In this document: positions 37,724 through 48,300 of the stretch, piece after piece
Layout: each line of letters starts with the position of its first letter
How positions within the stretch are numbered: position 1 is the first letter of the stretch
Origin: CALGLS01 sp965222105
GTDB lineage: Bacteria > Bacteroidota > Bacteroidia > Chitinophagales > Saprospiraceae
Length of the DNA: 64,000 nucleotides
Reading direction: 5' to 3'
NCBI GenBank assembly: GCA_965222105.1
Contig: CBDCTQ010000018.1
Coordinates: 33,839-97,838, forward strand
Translations under genes and position numbers: made by a program
Notes under the pieces: model-generated
Seen by the model: only the letters and a program-made list of their open reading frames with translations
What the model was told of the DNA's origin: nothing
The model's database searches: none

Positions 37724-37859
37724 AAAATACAGATGGGGACAAACCGCACCTTCCCTCATCAAAGAAGAACCCTTCTCCGTTCCCTTTAGCGACATCGCGC
37801 AGACCATACACATTACCCTTGACTATAGTTGGTACGACATCGCACAGTGGTACAGCGAT

Positions 37860-39023
37860 TTGTCGGGCCATCAGGCCAAACCGGATTTTACCATTGACGA
37901 AATTGTAGAAGAATTGTTTGAAGACAAGACCTACACCGACGAAGAAAAGGCAAGGATCATTTACGATTTCGTCGGCAAAAATATTCGCTACAGCTCCATC
38001 GACTTCCGCCAAAGCAGTCACATCCCACAGAAAGCATCGACGGTTTACCATTCCCGTTTGGGAGATTGCAAAGACATTTCTACCCTCTACGCCTCTGTGG
38101 CGCGCGAGGTGGATTTGCCGACCAACCTCATCCTCATTAACACCCGCAACAACGGGCAGAAAGACGTCTTGCTGCCCTCCCTCAATTTCAATCATTGTAT
38201 TGTAAAAGTCGATTTGGGCGATAAACCCGTTTACCTCGAATTGACGGACCCCGATCTGCCCTTTGGCCACCTGTACTCCTATCATCAGGGGGCGGCAGTT
38301 CTGGAAATACCACAACGGAATATCCCAAAAGACATTCAATTGGAATACCTGACCCTCAATCCGGGATACGAAAATGCAAACCTCCGCACAGGCACCGTTG
38401 AAGTTGGCGCTTCCGAAAAAGTCACGGTGACCAAAAAAGCCATTAAAACAGGCACCAAAGCCGCTTCTACCTGCTCAGCGTATTACAATGAAGATGAAAC
38501 CGAGCGAAAAGAAAAGATGAAAAAATCGGTGTCGAAAGGTTTCACCTCTCCCGTCAAACTGGAGTCGGTGTCGTTTGAAAAGCTGGAACCGCGCAGCAAA
38601 GAAGCCATTTACCACTACAAATATTCCGTCGAAAACGAAGTTTTGAAAGTGGGCTCTTTCCGGTCTTTAAAAATTCCTTTTGCCGATGTGCTGCTTAGCA
38701 ATTCCATTTTGGAAAAAGAAGAGGAAGAACGGAATCACGACTTTGACTTCATCTACTACGAAAACACGGATACTTACGACGAAACCATCGACATCAAACT
38801 GGCTCCGTCATTCACCTTTGTCGAAGTACCCCAAAATCTTCACTACGAGTTCAAAGGCTGTGTCTATGATCTCCGGTTTGAAAAAATCAACGATCAACAC
38901 ATTCGGGCACGACGCAAGTATACGGTGATGCGTGAAAACATTCCACCGAAAGACTTCAATGACTTCAAAACGTTTGCAAAACAGGTGATCGAGGCTGAAA
39001 AGACGAATGTGGTATTTAAGTAA
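37860..39023 (+). CDS. TPR / DUF3857 / transglutaminase-like protein, C-terminal fragment (frameshifted)
   Basis: The 37860 TTG is not a real start; the frame is open back to about 37690 and joins the middle fragment. It carries a transglutaminase-like core with an intact triad: Cys in LGDCKDISTLYA, His in LNFNHCIVKVD and Asp in ELTDPDLP. A C-terminal beta domain follows (YHYKYSVENEVLKVG, IDIKLAPSFTFVEVPQ). The joined product would be about 1250 residues, periplasmic or secreted. The reaction (cross-linking, hydrolysis or peptide cleavage) cannot be told. Confidence 0.7.
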   Translation: MSGHQAKPDFTIDEIVEELFEDKTYTDEEKARIIYDFVGKNIRYSSIDFRQSSHIPQKASTVYHSRLGDCKDISTLYASVAREVDLPTNLILINTRNNGQKDVLLPSLNFNHCIVKVDLGDKPVYLELTDPDLPFGHLYSYHQGAAVLEIPQRNIPKDIQLEYLTLNPGYENANLRTGTVEVGASEKVTVTKKAIKTGTKAASTCSAYYNEDETERKEKMKKSVSKGFTSPVKLESVSFEKLEPRSKEAIYHYKYSVENEVLKVGSFRSLKIPFADVLLSNSILEKEEEERNHDFDFIYYENTDTYDETIDIKLAPSFTFVEVPQNLHYEFKGCVYDLRFEKINDQHIRARRKYTVMRENIPPKDFNDFKTFAKQVIEAEKTNVVFK

Positions 39024-39055
39024 CATCAACCGAATCCAATTATCCCACAGTTACG

Positions 39056-39063
39056 TACCTTTG
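39056..39063 (+). promoter_or_regulatory. -7 promoter word TACCTTTG almost abutting the methyltransferase start
   Basis: Matches TAnnTTTG and ends four bases before the ATG at 39068. If functional, transcription starts at or near the A of the start codon, giving a leaderless mRNA. Confidence 0.4.
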
Positions 39064-39067
39064 TCGT

Positions 39068-39802
39068 ATGAACAGCAAAGATCATATCATTCAACAGGCC
39101 GAACCTTTCGTCTTCAAACAATTTTCATTGGAGCAGGACGAAGCCGTCATGAAAGTCGGTACCGATGGCATTTTGCTGGGGGCCTGGGTGGATACCTCCG
39201 GTGTGTCCAACATCCTCGACATCGGTACCGGCACGGGGCTAATCGCCTTGATGTGTATGCAAAAAAACGATCAAGCCAGGGTCGATGCCATAGACATTTC
39301 CGAACAAGCCTATCAATTGGCGTTGCGCAATGCGACCAATAGCCCCTGGCCCGGTCAGGTCGAGTTGTTCCACACGTCTCTTCAGGATTTTGCGGCTGTG
39401 ACCGACCGGCGCTACGACCTCATCGTGAGCAATCCACCTTTCTTTTCAGGAGGTACCTTTTCGGAAAAGGAAAATCGCAACCTGATTCGCCATACGGTCA
39501 AATTGCCCAATGGCGATCTGCTACAGGCCGCCAGACGGTTGTTGAAACCTGAGGGGCGTTTATGCGTCATATTGCCATATATAGAAGGGCTGCGCTTTGA
39601 GGAGCATGCTACTCGTTATGGACTCTATGCCACCCACAAAGTGGCGGTGTTGCCCACTGCTGATAAACCTGTTGAGCGGTGGTTGTTGCAATTGGAAAAG
39701 CAGTCCCGGCCTTTGCAGTCGGAAGAGATGATCGTTCATGGCCCTAACGGATATAGTCCCGAGTACATCGCGCTTACCAGGGCCTTTTACAGGGACCTGT
39801 AG
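39068..39802 (+). CDS. trmN6: tRNA1(Val) adenine-37 N6-methyltransferase
   Basis: 244 residues. Opens with the TrmN6 signature (FKQFSLEQDEAVMKVGTDGILLGAW), then the SAM-binding motif ILDIGTGTGLIAL and the catalytic N-P-P-F motif of N6-adenine methyltransferases (LIVSNPPFFSGG). The family methylates A37 of tRNA1(Val). It lies 44 bases after the transglutaminase-like gene with its own -7 word. Confidence 0.88.
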   Translation: MNSKDHIIQQAEPFVFKQFSLEQDEAVMKVGTDGILLGAWVDTSGVSNILDIGTGTGLIALMCMQKNDQARVDAIDISEQAYQLALRNATNSPWPGQVELFHTSLQDFAAVTDRRYDLIVSNPPFFSGGTFSEKENRNLIRHTVKLPNGDLLQAARRLLKPEGRLCVILPYIEGLRFEEHATRYGLYATHKVAVLPTADKPVERWLLQLEKQSRPLQSEEMIVHGPNGYSPEYIALTRAFYRDL

Positions 39803-39833
39803 GCAAGGTTTTTTTCGAGCGTCTCGTAATTTC

Positions 39834-42371
39834 TTACCGTTTAATCAACTTTCTCGTCAACAAGCTGTTTTTAGTAGCCACCTTGAGGAAATACATTCCG
39901 GAGCTGATGGCTGAGGGATTGACCGTCAGTTGATGAGCGCCGGAGGCCAGGTTGTCGAATGTGTTTTGTTGGATCAATTGTCCGTTGATGTTATAGAGTT
40001 CGAGATACAAGTCGCTGCTTTCTGCCAGTCGAAGGTCTACTCTTATGCGATCGTCGAAGGGGTTGGGAAAGACGCTCAAAGACGTGATATCCTCCGCTAA
40101 GATAGCTTCGGTGCTGGTGAGACATGCCGTTTTGAACACAAAACTTTCGGTATAATCACTCAAGTCTTTCGGACAAACCGACCGCACCTGGTATTCATAC
40201 TCCGTACAGGCAGTCAGACCAAAGACTTCGAAGATCGGCACATTGGTGCTGGTTTCGCTCCACTCCGTTTCGTCGACGGCTTTATAGCGGATGATGTAGC
40301 CAATGGCCGTTTCATACTGATCCATATCCCAGATCAGGTCCACGGCAGAAGTGGTAACGTTGGTCGTATCCTGGTCTTCGGGTTCGAGGCAGGGGAATAC
40401 CAGAGGTTCTATATTTACGCAATAATCCTCCACTTCACCATTAAAAATTATATCGCAACCAAACTGCACCGAAAATTCCGACATACTTACCCGCATTTTG
40501 GTCAAGCCAAATACGGCATCAGAAGGGATGGTGATGGAAGTACTAATGGGGGCAGTACCCAAGCCGGAATTGTACAACAGGTCATCGCCTTCATCGAACA
40601 TTCCATCGGCATTGACATCCAACCATACTTTCCAATTGACATTAAATTCACCAAAAGTGAAAAAAGGTTCGAGATACAGTTGATAGGTGCTGTCGGGGCG
40701 GAGCACCAATCCAAAATCATCGTCGAAGTCCATGTATCCAAAATTGTCTCCTGAGTTGTTATTCATCGTACCCAGACTAACAGTTTGGATGAACTCAAAA
40801 AAGCTCGAAGTGGAAAAAGACTCACAATAAGTATAGTCGTAGCAAGCACCGCAACCAAAGGTTTTGAAAAACTTCGTTTCGGAATAATCGGTGATCATGT
40901 CCGTACACACGGTTCTGAACTGGTATTCATAATCGGTACAGCCTTCCAGGTCGGTAAGCGTGTACATGTTGTCGGTGATGCCTTCGACGAGGGTCCAGGC
41001 AAAGGTGCCCGACTCCCGGTATCGTATATTAAAGCTTTCCGCATCCAGCCCGTCTTCCCAGGTGATCGTCACGGCATCATCCTGAAAATCCACCACTTCC
41101 AAGCCCAGCGGCAGGTAGCAACCAGAGCCTTCCAGAATTTCCACGCAATAATCTTCATACTCACCCGTGATGAAATCGGCACAAGGCAGCGGCGTAGCCG
41201 TATTAAATGCCTGCATCATGACGCGCATCCGCGTCGAACCCACCACTGCGGTAGGAGGCACCGGAAAACTTTGGTTGACGGTGAGGTCTAAAGTGGCCTC
41301 GCCACTATCCAGTACTTTTTCAAAGGGATCGTCGAAGCTGCCATTGCTGTTAAAGTCTATCCACACGACAAAATAATTGCTGACTGGAAAGCCAGTGGTT
41401 TCATAGGTCACCGAAACATCGTAGTTCAGTCCCTGTTCCAGACTGGCCACCACCGGGCCGGTATAATCGCCAAAGCCCCCATCGTTGCCGGAGGCGTTGT
41501 TCCACGAGTCGAGCGACACATCGGCTATATATCCAAATGATGGCGTAGCCTGTGTATTAGAACAATAGTTGTTATCAATGCAGCCACCACAGCCTAAGGT
41601 CAAAAATTCGTAGCTGAAGCTATAGCTGGAAGAAGCCGTATCGCAAACGGTTTGGATCTGCAACTCGTAAATGATGCATGGTTGCAGGTCGATGGCTATC
41701 TGTTGGTTGGTAGTGTTGATATCTGTCCAGGTAGTGGTACCCAATTCCCGATATCTGATATTATAGCTGGCCGCATTGTTGACTTCGTTCCATTGAGCAA
41801 CGACCCCATTTTCGGTAATATCGGTTATGGTCAAAGCCGGAAGATAGCAACCATTGCCTTCTACGATGTTGACACAATAGTCTTCTACTTCACCAAAGGA
41901 AAAGGCCTGCTCACAAGGTGTCGATTCACTGGCAAACTTCATAGAAACCCGCATGGCGGTCGATCCTATACTGGCGGTGATCGGAACCGTTACAAGTCCC
42001 GATTGAGTAGTGGTGGTTCCTCCCGGGTCGAAAACCAACTCACCGGGGTCGTCGAAATCGCCATCGATATTGTAGTCGATCCAAACTCTGAAGAACTCCG
42101 TCCACGAACCTGTCTGTCCAACCTCGCAGGTGATGGGGTAGGTCTCCCCAACCACGATGTCGGTACTAAAATTGGTATAGTCGGCATAACCACCATCGCT
42201 GCCAGATACGTTATTGATGGCGTTAAACATAAAACTTTCGATCCATTCCGAGTTGGCATTGTTGCCAAAGGAGGCACAATAGGTAAATCCATTGCAATTA
42301 GAGCCCGGTTGTGCTTCGGCGATATTTAAAAGGATAAAAAGGGAAAAGGTTAGTGTAGACAGTATCTTCAT
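39834..42371 (-). CDS. Multi-GEVED/FN3 protein with T9SS sorting domain
   Basis: 845 residues. Signal peptide ending ..NIAEAQ. Three GEVED domains (each with a C..(F/Y)TYC or NNYC start, an IDYN/IDFN/LDVNxDGxFD loop, TRMRV-like strand and EVEDYC or EYEDYC end) alternate with three FN3 domains (YNIRYRELGTTTWT, FNIRYRESGTFAW, YIIRYKAVDETEW). A T9SS sorting domain follows (VFPNPFDDRI, SSGMYFLKV, LLTRKLIKR). No enzyme domain is seen, unlike its relatives at 15745 and 45322, so it looks like a surface adhesion or scaffold protein. A -7 word lies at 42414-42421. Confidence 0.9.
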   Translation of the reverse strand: MKILSTLTFSLFILLNIAEAQPGSNCNGFTYCASFGNNANSEWIESFMFNAINNVSGSDGGYADYTNFSTDIVVGETYPITCEVGQTGSWTEFFRVWIDYNIDGDFDDPGELVFDPGGTTTTQSGLVTVPITASIGSTAMRVSMKFASESTPCEQAFSFGEVEDYCVNIVEGNGCYLPALTITDITENGVVAQWNEVNNAASYNIRYRELGTTTWTDINTTNQQIAIDLQPCIIYELQIQTVCDTASSSYSFSYEFLTLGCGGCIDNNYCSNTQATPSFGYIADVSLDSWNNASGNDGGFGDYTGPVVASLEQGLNYDVSVTYETTGFPVSNYFVVWIDFNSNGSFDDPFEKVLDSGEATLDLTVNQSFPVPPTAVVGSTRMRVMMQAFNTATPLPCADFITGEYEDYCVEILEGSGCYLPLGLEVVDFQDDAVTITWEDGLDAESFNIRYRESGTFAWTLVEGITDNMYTLTDLEGCTDYEYQFRTVCTDMITDYSETKFFKTFGCGACYDYTYCESFSTSSFFEFIQTVSLGTMNNNSGDNFGYMDFDDDFGLVLRPDSTYQLYLEPFFTFGEFNVNWKVWLDVNADGMFDEGDDLLYNSGLGTAPISTSITIPSDAVFGLTKMRVSMSEFSVQFGCDIIFNGEVEDYCVNIEPLVFPCLEPEDQDTTNVTTSAVDLIWDMDQYETAIGYIIRYKAVDETEWSETSTNVPIFEVFGLTACTEYEYQVRSVCPKDLSDYTESFVFKTACLTSTEAILAEDITSLSVFPNPFDDRIRVDLRLAESSDLYLELYNINGQLIQQNTFDNLASGAHQLTVNPSAISSGMYFLKVATKNSLLTRKLIKR

Positions 42372-42717
42372 ACTTCTTTATTTAGAGTGGGTGAGCAAAT
42401 GGCATACTATTTCCAAAGGTAAATTAATGCCAGGAAAATGGGTAATTTTTACCTTTAAAAAGGATTAATTGCAGTATCCCGGTCAATATGCCCGCGGCGG
42501 ATTCGGTACTCTTTTACTAAAAATCCACCTGTTTGGGCAATTTGGCGTAATTTTAACGCTTTGTTTTGGTTGATTTACCGATATTTTTCCGACAATAGCA
42601 TAATATTCTAATTTTCAGGACATTATTTAGTGGAAAACTACCCAAATGCTGTGGAGGTAGATCAGCAAATCAACCATCAGCACATCAATCATGAATTTCC
42701 ATCAAACTCCGGTTTAT
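42372..42717. other. Divergent intergenic region
   Basis: About 345 bases between the multi-GEVED gene and the PorE-like gene. A minus-strand -7 word is at 42414-42421. No plus-strand -7 consensus was found. An in-frame ATG at 42691 exists, but the signal peptide starts at 42718. Confidence 0.4.
42414..42421 (-). promoter_or_regulatory. -7 promoter word TACCTTTG for the multi-GEVED gene
   Basis: Minus-strand match to TAnnTTTG, 42 bases before the start at 42371. Confidence 0.4.
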
Positions 42718-45246
42718 ATGAAACACATTAAATTTATCTCTACGTGGCTCCTCCTCTTTTGTTTGTCGGGCGCCCTTTGCGGGCAAAAAAATCCCGATTT
42801 GCAAAAGGCCAACAAAGAATACGAATTGCGGGCCTTCCACCTGGCGCTTAATTCTTATCAAAAAGTGCTCAACACCGAACCCAACAACGTCATTGCCCTA
42901 TCGGGAGTGGCGGACTGTTATCGTCATCTCGGCAACATGAGGGCAGCTGCCGATTGGTACGCCAGCGCTATTCAACAGCCCGGGGTCGACCCGGTCAATC
43001 TTTTCCACTACGGCAAAACGCTGATGGCCCTGGGCCAATACGAAAAAGCCATCGAATGGTTTTTGCTCTACGCCGAAGGCCAGCCCGTCTATGGACAACA
43101 CTACGCCGAAAGCTGCCAATTTGCCATTTCCCTCCGCGGGATGCCGGCCTCCTACCGGGTAAAAAAGGAATTTGCCAACACGGATGCCAGTGAATTCGGT
43201 CCGGCATTTTTAGGCGACAACCTCGTCTTCTCTTCTGCCCGTTCTGACCGCCCCCGCAACTACGATAAAAAAAGTTCGAGCTGGGATGGCAGGGCCAAAA
43301 ACCAACTCTACATCAGCAGCACCGACGTCAACGGGTTTTTGGCCAACCCCCGCTTCCTGCTCAACGACCTTCAGCATGAATACAATCAGGGCCTCCTGTC
43401 TTACTCCGCCAACGGAAAATGGGTGGCTTTCACCAAAAATAACTTTGTAAACGGCATCCGACAAATTCCTTCCAGTGGCATTGAACTCAGTATTTTCATC
43501 GCAGAGGCAGCGCCAGATGGTTCCTGGAAAAATGCCGTCGCCTTCCCGTTCAACGGAAGTGGGTATTCCTCTGGCTACCCTCACCTCTCTGCCGACGGCA
43601 ACACCCTCTACTTTGCTTCCAACCGGCCCGACGGCTTTGGCGGTTACGACCTCTACGTATCGACCCGCAACGGCAAATCCTGGTCGGTACCGGAAAACCT
43701 GGGGCCCGTCATCAATTCCGCCGGCAATGAGATCAGCCCCTTTGTAGAGGGCAATGCCCTGTATTTTGCTTCCGACTGGCACCACGGCCTCGGTGGGTTC
43801 GACCTGTTTCGGGCCATCACCGAAAACGACGTCTGGAGTAAAGTCTTTCACCTTGGAAATGCCGTCAACTCGCCCTACGATGATTACAGCCTCGTATTCA
43901 ATAAGCACAAAAACAAGGGCTACTTCGTCTCCAACCGCAAAGGAGGCGTCGGCAATGAAGACATTTACCAGATCAGCAAAATAGCCGAAGAGATCACCGT
44001 CACCGTGCTCGACCAGGCCAATGGCCAACCCATAAAAGGAGCCTTGCTGGATTTTACCGCTTGTGGCGAAAAAACATACCAGACTGACGACTATGGCAAA
44101 TACCGCTTCCAGGCATTCGACGGTCTCCGATGTGAGGTCATTGTTGGATACGCAGGGTACGGCAGCAAAGTGCTCCGCATCAACGATCCCACCGAACAAC
44201 AAAAAATGGAGTACACCGTAGCCCTGGCAAAAGCGCCCAACCTCCTATCCGGGTTGGTGATAAATGCTCAAACCAGTCAACCCGTTGCTGAGGTCGTCAT
44301 TTCGGCGCAAGCCAGAAACAGCGCTCAGGTACATAAAACCACCAGTTTGCCCGACGGTACCTATCAACTGACCCTTCAACCCAATACTTCGTACATCATC
44401 CGGTATTCCAAAATGGGCTTCCTCGACACCCATCAGCAAATTGAAACGAGGGCAGCTCTCGACAAAAATATCCTCGGCGTACTTATGCTCAACCCCGCCG
44501 GTACCCACCTCGACGGAGAGTCAGATATGGTCGTTTCCTCCTCGACCACTACAGGCGATATTACGGCTACTACTCAACCGGACAATGACCTGGAGGCCGT
44601 ACCCCTCGAATTTGGCAGTCCCGCTGCTGTTGAAACCGAAAAAGGCCCCGCCACCAAATTGGAAAAACCACAGGAAGGGTTCGCCATCCAGGTAGCCGCC
44701 CTGAAAACTTCCGACAAGGTCAGTTCGCCCCGGTTTGAAGCGTTGAAAGAGATCGGCAACCTCTACAGCCGCGACCAGAAAGGACTGAAAAAGGTAAGGG
44801 TCGGAATCTATGCCTCCCGATCCGAAGCCGAAGAGGCTCGTAAAGACATTGTTAAAAAAGGATTTGACAAGGCATTTATCGTCCCCGAAAGAGTGGTTTC
44901 CCTCTCAGAAATTGATTTGTACGACGACATCGGCTCCGTAAAAAGAGTCCCTGTTCCAAAAGAATCGGTGCCTCCTCCACAAATGGTCGAAAAAGAGGTG
45001 CCTACAGATGAAGCCAAATTTATGGTCCGGCTCGGTGCCTATAAAAAACCGGAGTATTTCGATGCCAAAAAAGTAAATGCCCTTGGTAGAGTAGCTAAGT
45101 TCAAAAAAGGGGAGTACACCATCATGTTGCTCACCGGATTTAACTCCCTCCAGTCGGCACGCCAAGCCGGTGTCCGGGCAAGGGAGTTGGGCTTTACGGG
45201 AGCGCACGTTGTCCTTCAGGAAAATGGTAAGTTGATAAAGATTTAA
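42718..45246 (+). CDS. PorE-like protein: TPR, PD40 propeller, carboxypeptidase-regulatory domains, C-terminal SPOR
   Basis: 842 residues from the ATG at 42718 (signal peptide ending ..GALCGQ). TPR helices at about 28-115 (KANKEYELRAFHLALNSYQK, ADCYRHLGNMRAAADWY, GQYEKAIEWF); PD40 blades at about 140-430 (LSYSANGKWVAFT, LSADGNTLYFASNRPDG, DLYVSTRNGKSW); two carboxypeptidase-regulatory domains at about 430-610; then two SPOR-like domains at about 665-735 (FAIQVAALKTSD, RVGIYASRSEAEEARKD) and 770-842 (FMVRLGAYKKPEYF). TPR-propeller-CRD is the PorE layout of T9SS, but PorE ends in an OmpA peptidoglycan-binding domain. Here SPOR, which binds denuded glycan strands, takes that place. Likely periplasmic. 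Confidence 0.82.
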   Translation: MKHIKFISTWLLLFCLSGALCGQKNPDLQKANKEYELRAFHLALNSYQKVLNTEPNNVIALSGVADCYRHLGNMRAAADWYASAIQQPGVDPVNLFHYGKTLMALGQYEKAIEWFLLYAEGQPVYGQHYAESCQFAISLRGMPASYRVKKEFANTDASEFGPAFLGDNLVFSSARSDRPRNYDKKSSSWDGRAKNQLYISSTDVNGFLANPRFLLNDLQHEYNQGLLSYSANGKWVAFTKNNFVNGIRQIPSSGIELSIFIAEAAPDGSWKNAVAFPFNGSGYSSGYPHLSADGNTLYFASNRPDGFGGYDLYVSTRNGKSWSVPENLGPVINSAGNEISPFVEGNALYFASDWHHGLGGFDLFRAITENDVWSKVFHLGNAVNSPYDDYSLVFNKHKNKGYFVSNRKGGVGNEDIYQISKIAEEITVTVLDQANGQPIKGALLDFTACGEKTYQTDDYGKYRFQAFDGLRCEVIVGYAGYGSKVLRINDPTEQQKMEYTVALAKAPNLLSGLVINAQTSQPVAEVVISAQARNSAQVHKTTSLPDGTYQLTLQPNTSYIIRYSKMGFLDTHQQIETRAALDKNILGVLMLNPAGTHLDGESDMVVSSSTTTGDITATTQPDNDLEAVPLEFGSPAAVETEKGPATKLEKPQEGFAIQVAALKTSDKVSSPRFEALKEIGNLYSRDQKGLKKVRVGIYASRSEAEEARKDIVKKGFDKAFIVPERVVSLSEIDLYDDIGSVKRVPVPKESVPPPQMVEKEVPTDEAKFMVRLGAYKKPEYFDAKKVNALGRVAKFKKGEYTIMLLTGFNSLQSARQAGVRARELGFTGAHVVLQENGKLIKI

Positions 45247-45262
45247 GGGGTATACCCAACTA

Positions 45263-45298
45263 AAAAAAGCCCATTCGCATGATCGAATGGGCTTTTTT
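45263..45298. terminator. Bidirectional rho-independent terminator
   Basis: Perfect 15-bp arms aaaaaagcccattcg (45263-45277) and cgaatgggctttttt (45284-45298) with a 6-base loop, between two convergent genes. A-rich and T-rich flanks allow it to act in both directions. Confidence 0.88.
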
Positions 45299-45321
45299 GT
45301 GCAAACATTGTTATTAAGTCA

Positions 45322-48300
45322 TTACTTCCGGACTATCTTCCGCACCAGTGTCCCCTTCGTCGTGGTCAGCGTCAGAAAATAGATCCCGCTGCTCATTTCG
45401 TTCAATTTTGTCAGTTCGATGCTCTGAGCTCCGGTCCCAAGTTGATATTCCTTTTGCGAAAGCTGCTGACCGGTTGGGGAAAACAGTTCGAGCGTAACCG
45501 CCGTTTTTTCCGAAAGGGTAAATTGCGTGGTTACCTTGTCGGAAAATGGATTGGGGAATACCGATAGATCAGCCAGGCCATTGTCCACTTCATCGACGGA
45601 AATAGCGCATTGGGTAGCGAAGATAAAACTGTTAGACCATTGGCTTTCGTTGTTCGGACAGATGGTCCGCACCTGGTACTCGTAATTGGTACATTCGATC
45701 AGTCCGTTGAGCAGGAAGTTGTTGGTACCTACGTTGATCTCCGTCCAACTGACCAGGCCCATTTGCCGGTAACGCAGATCGTACGACGATGCGTTGTTGG
45801 CTACCGCCCACACCAGGGTGGCCTCTGTGGTGGAAACCCCTATTGTATCGAGATCGGTAGGGGTAGCGCAGGCACAAATGGTGGTAAATTGGTTGGTGCC
45901 TGAAAAATCACTCAATTCTCCGTTGTCGCAAACCGACGCCACCCGGTATTCGTAGTCGGTGCAGTCGATAAGCCCACTTACGTCCAAAGAAGTATTAGCG
46001 GTGTTGACCTCCGTCCAGGTAGCCACTCCATCTGCTCGGTAGTTGACATTATAGGACAGGGCCAGTGGGGCCGCCGTCCAATTGATCGTGGCTGAATTGA
46101 GGGTTATGTTGTTGGCATCAATGGTTCCGGGCGGATCGCAGCCTGGAGTGCCCTCTTCGATGGTGATGCAATAATCCTCTGTCTCCCCGTAATTGTATTC
46201 ATCACATGGCAAAGGGATTGTATTATAACGCATAACCACCCTCATACGTGTGAGGCCGGTTAACGCATCCTGTGGGATGGTAATAGATCCCGTCACGGTC
46301 ATATCTACCGTTTGCCCGGCATCGAATGCCATTTCATTGACGATATCAAAATCGCCATCCTGGTTGTAGTCAATAAAGATCACGAAATACTCTTGAAATG
46401 TCTGAGCCCCAAAGGAGGGAGTTAGTGAAACAGGGTATGTGCCATAGGTGGCCAGAGTAGTAGTGGGCCCAGAGTTGGTAAAATCGGTATAGCCTTCGTT
46501 AGGCAGATCGGGAGTTGAGCTGATAAGTGTATGAACCATCACTTCGCCGATCCACTCTTCATCAAAAGTTTCTCCATAAGACGGGCAGTAGGTCAAATCG
46601 GTACAGGCGCCACAACCAAAAGTGATGAAAAGCAAGGATTCGGTATAGCCCGTGTTGGCGCTGGCACAAACCGTTTGGATTTGAGCTTCATATTCGGTGC
46701 AATCCATCAGACCGGTGAGAGCTAGCTCCAGGTTGGTGGTGTTCACCTCTGTCCAGGTAGCGGTTCCCACCTCCCGGTAGCGAACATCATAGCTCTGGGC
46801 GGCAAAAATGGAGGACCAGCTAAGGCTGGCTGAGGTGGTCGTAATGTCGGAAACAGCCAGGTCGTCGGGAGCCACACAGCATCCATCCGATTCAAAAACA
46901 AAAACAGCAGACCAGTCACTCAGTGTATCGGTACAGGCAGCCATTACCTGTGCTTCATAGGCCGTACAAGCCGTCAGGCCGGTCAGCAAGTAGGGTGCGG
47001 TTGCGTTGTCTACTTCTATCCAATCGGGGGCACCCACCTGACGGTAACGCAGGTTGTTAGACACCGCATCTCCCGGATTGCTCCACGATAAAGAACCCTC
47101 TACATCTATCAGCCCCGTTATTTCCAGCCCTGCAGGAGCCGGACAAGGGCCACAGTTTTCCATAAGCAATTGGATGCTGTTGTAGGCGTTGATCCGGCCG
47201 TAAACTACGTCGCCGGGAAGGTTGCCTACCGACTCTGCTCCGGCGTACAAATAGCCCATCACTTCCTGTGCTGCCAGCATTGGGTCAGACAGAGCGAGGT
47301 TGGCAATGTTTCCGCAAGGAGCCGAATACAACAAGGCAATGACCCCCGCCGTGGTGGGGGAGGCAAAAGAGGTACCTGAAGTGAATGTGTAGCCACCACC
47401 GCTGGAGGTGGTGTATATATCGTCACCGGGAGCTCCTACATCGACGGTAGTGGCTCCGTAGGCGGAAAAAGTCCTTTCGTCGTTGTGGTCGGTAGCGGTT
47501 ACAGACACCATAAATTCACTGGGGCAGGCGGTGGGGAGGTCTCCTTCCACATCGATGTCGATATTGAGGTTGGCGGTAGCGCCGCAATTCAGTATTCCTT
47601 CCTGACCCAGCGAATCGTAGAAAGCACACCATAATGGGGCGCTGTTGGGGTCGCCAAAATCGATGCCCCAGGAGGAATTGGTGGCTACGACGAAAGCACC
47701 GTCGACTCCGTTGGTGCTGTTGTAGCGTTGTCGCATGTCGAGGGCGTAGGAGTAAAATTCGATGACATCGGCTTCGTTCAAGCTGCTGCGGACGACATTC
47801 ATGATCTTGACGTCCCAGTTGACACCGGTACCGCCCACGGCATTGTCTCCAACTCCTCCAATCATCCCAGCTACATTGACGCCGTGGCCACCATTGTCGA
47901 TGTTGTTGTTATTACCGCCAAAATTCCAGCCGTAGACATCGTCGACGTAGCCGTTGTTGTCGTCGTCGGTGTTGTTGTTGGGTATTTCGTAGGGGTTGAC
48001 CCAATTATTGTCCATCAGATCGGGATGGTCGAGGTCGCCTCCGTCGTCGAATACGGCCACGACTATTTCGTCGCCGTTGGCAGTGGTACCGCCGGTGGCA
48101 ATGTCCCAGGCGAGGTCCATATCGATGTCGGCATCATTGGTTCCGCCCGACTGGCCGGTGTTGACCCAATGCCATTGGGTGTCGAAGAGGGGGTCGTCGG
48201 GTATGGTTTGGCGTTTGGTGAGGATGTGATTGACCTGTACCACCTGAACCTGTGGATGGCGGAAGAGGTGGTCGCGAAATTCGTATTCATTTACCGCTCC

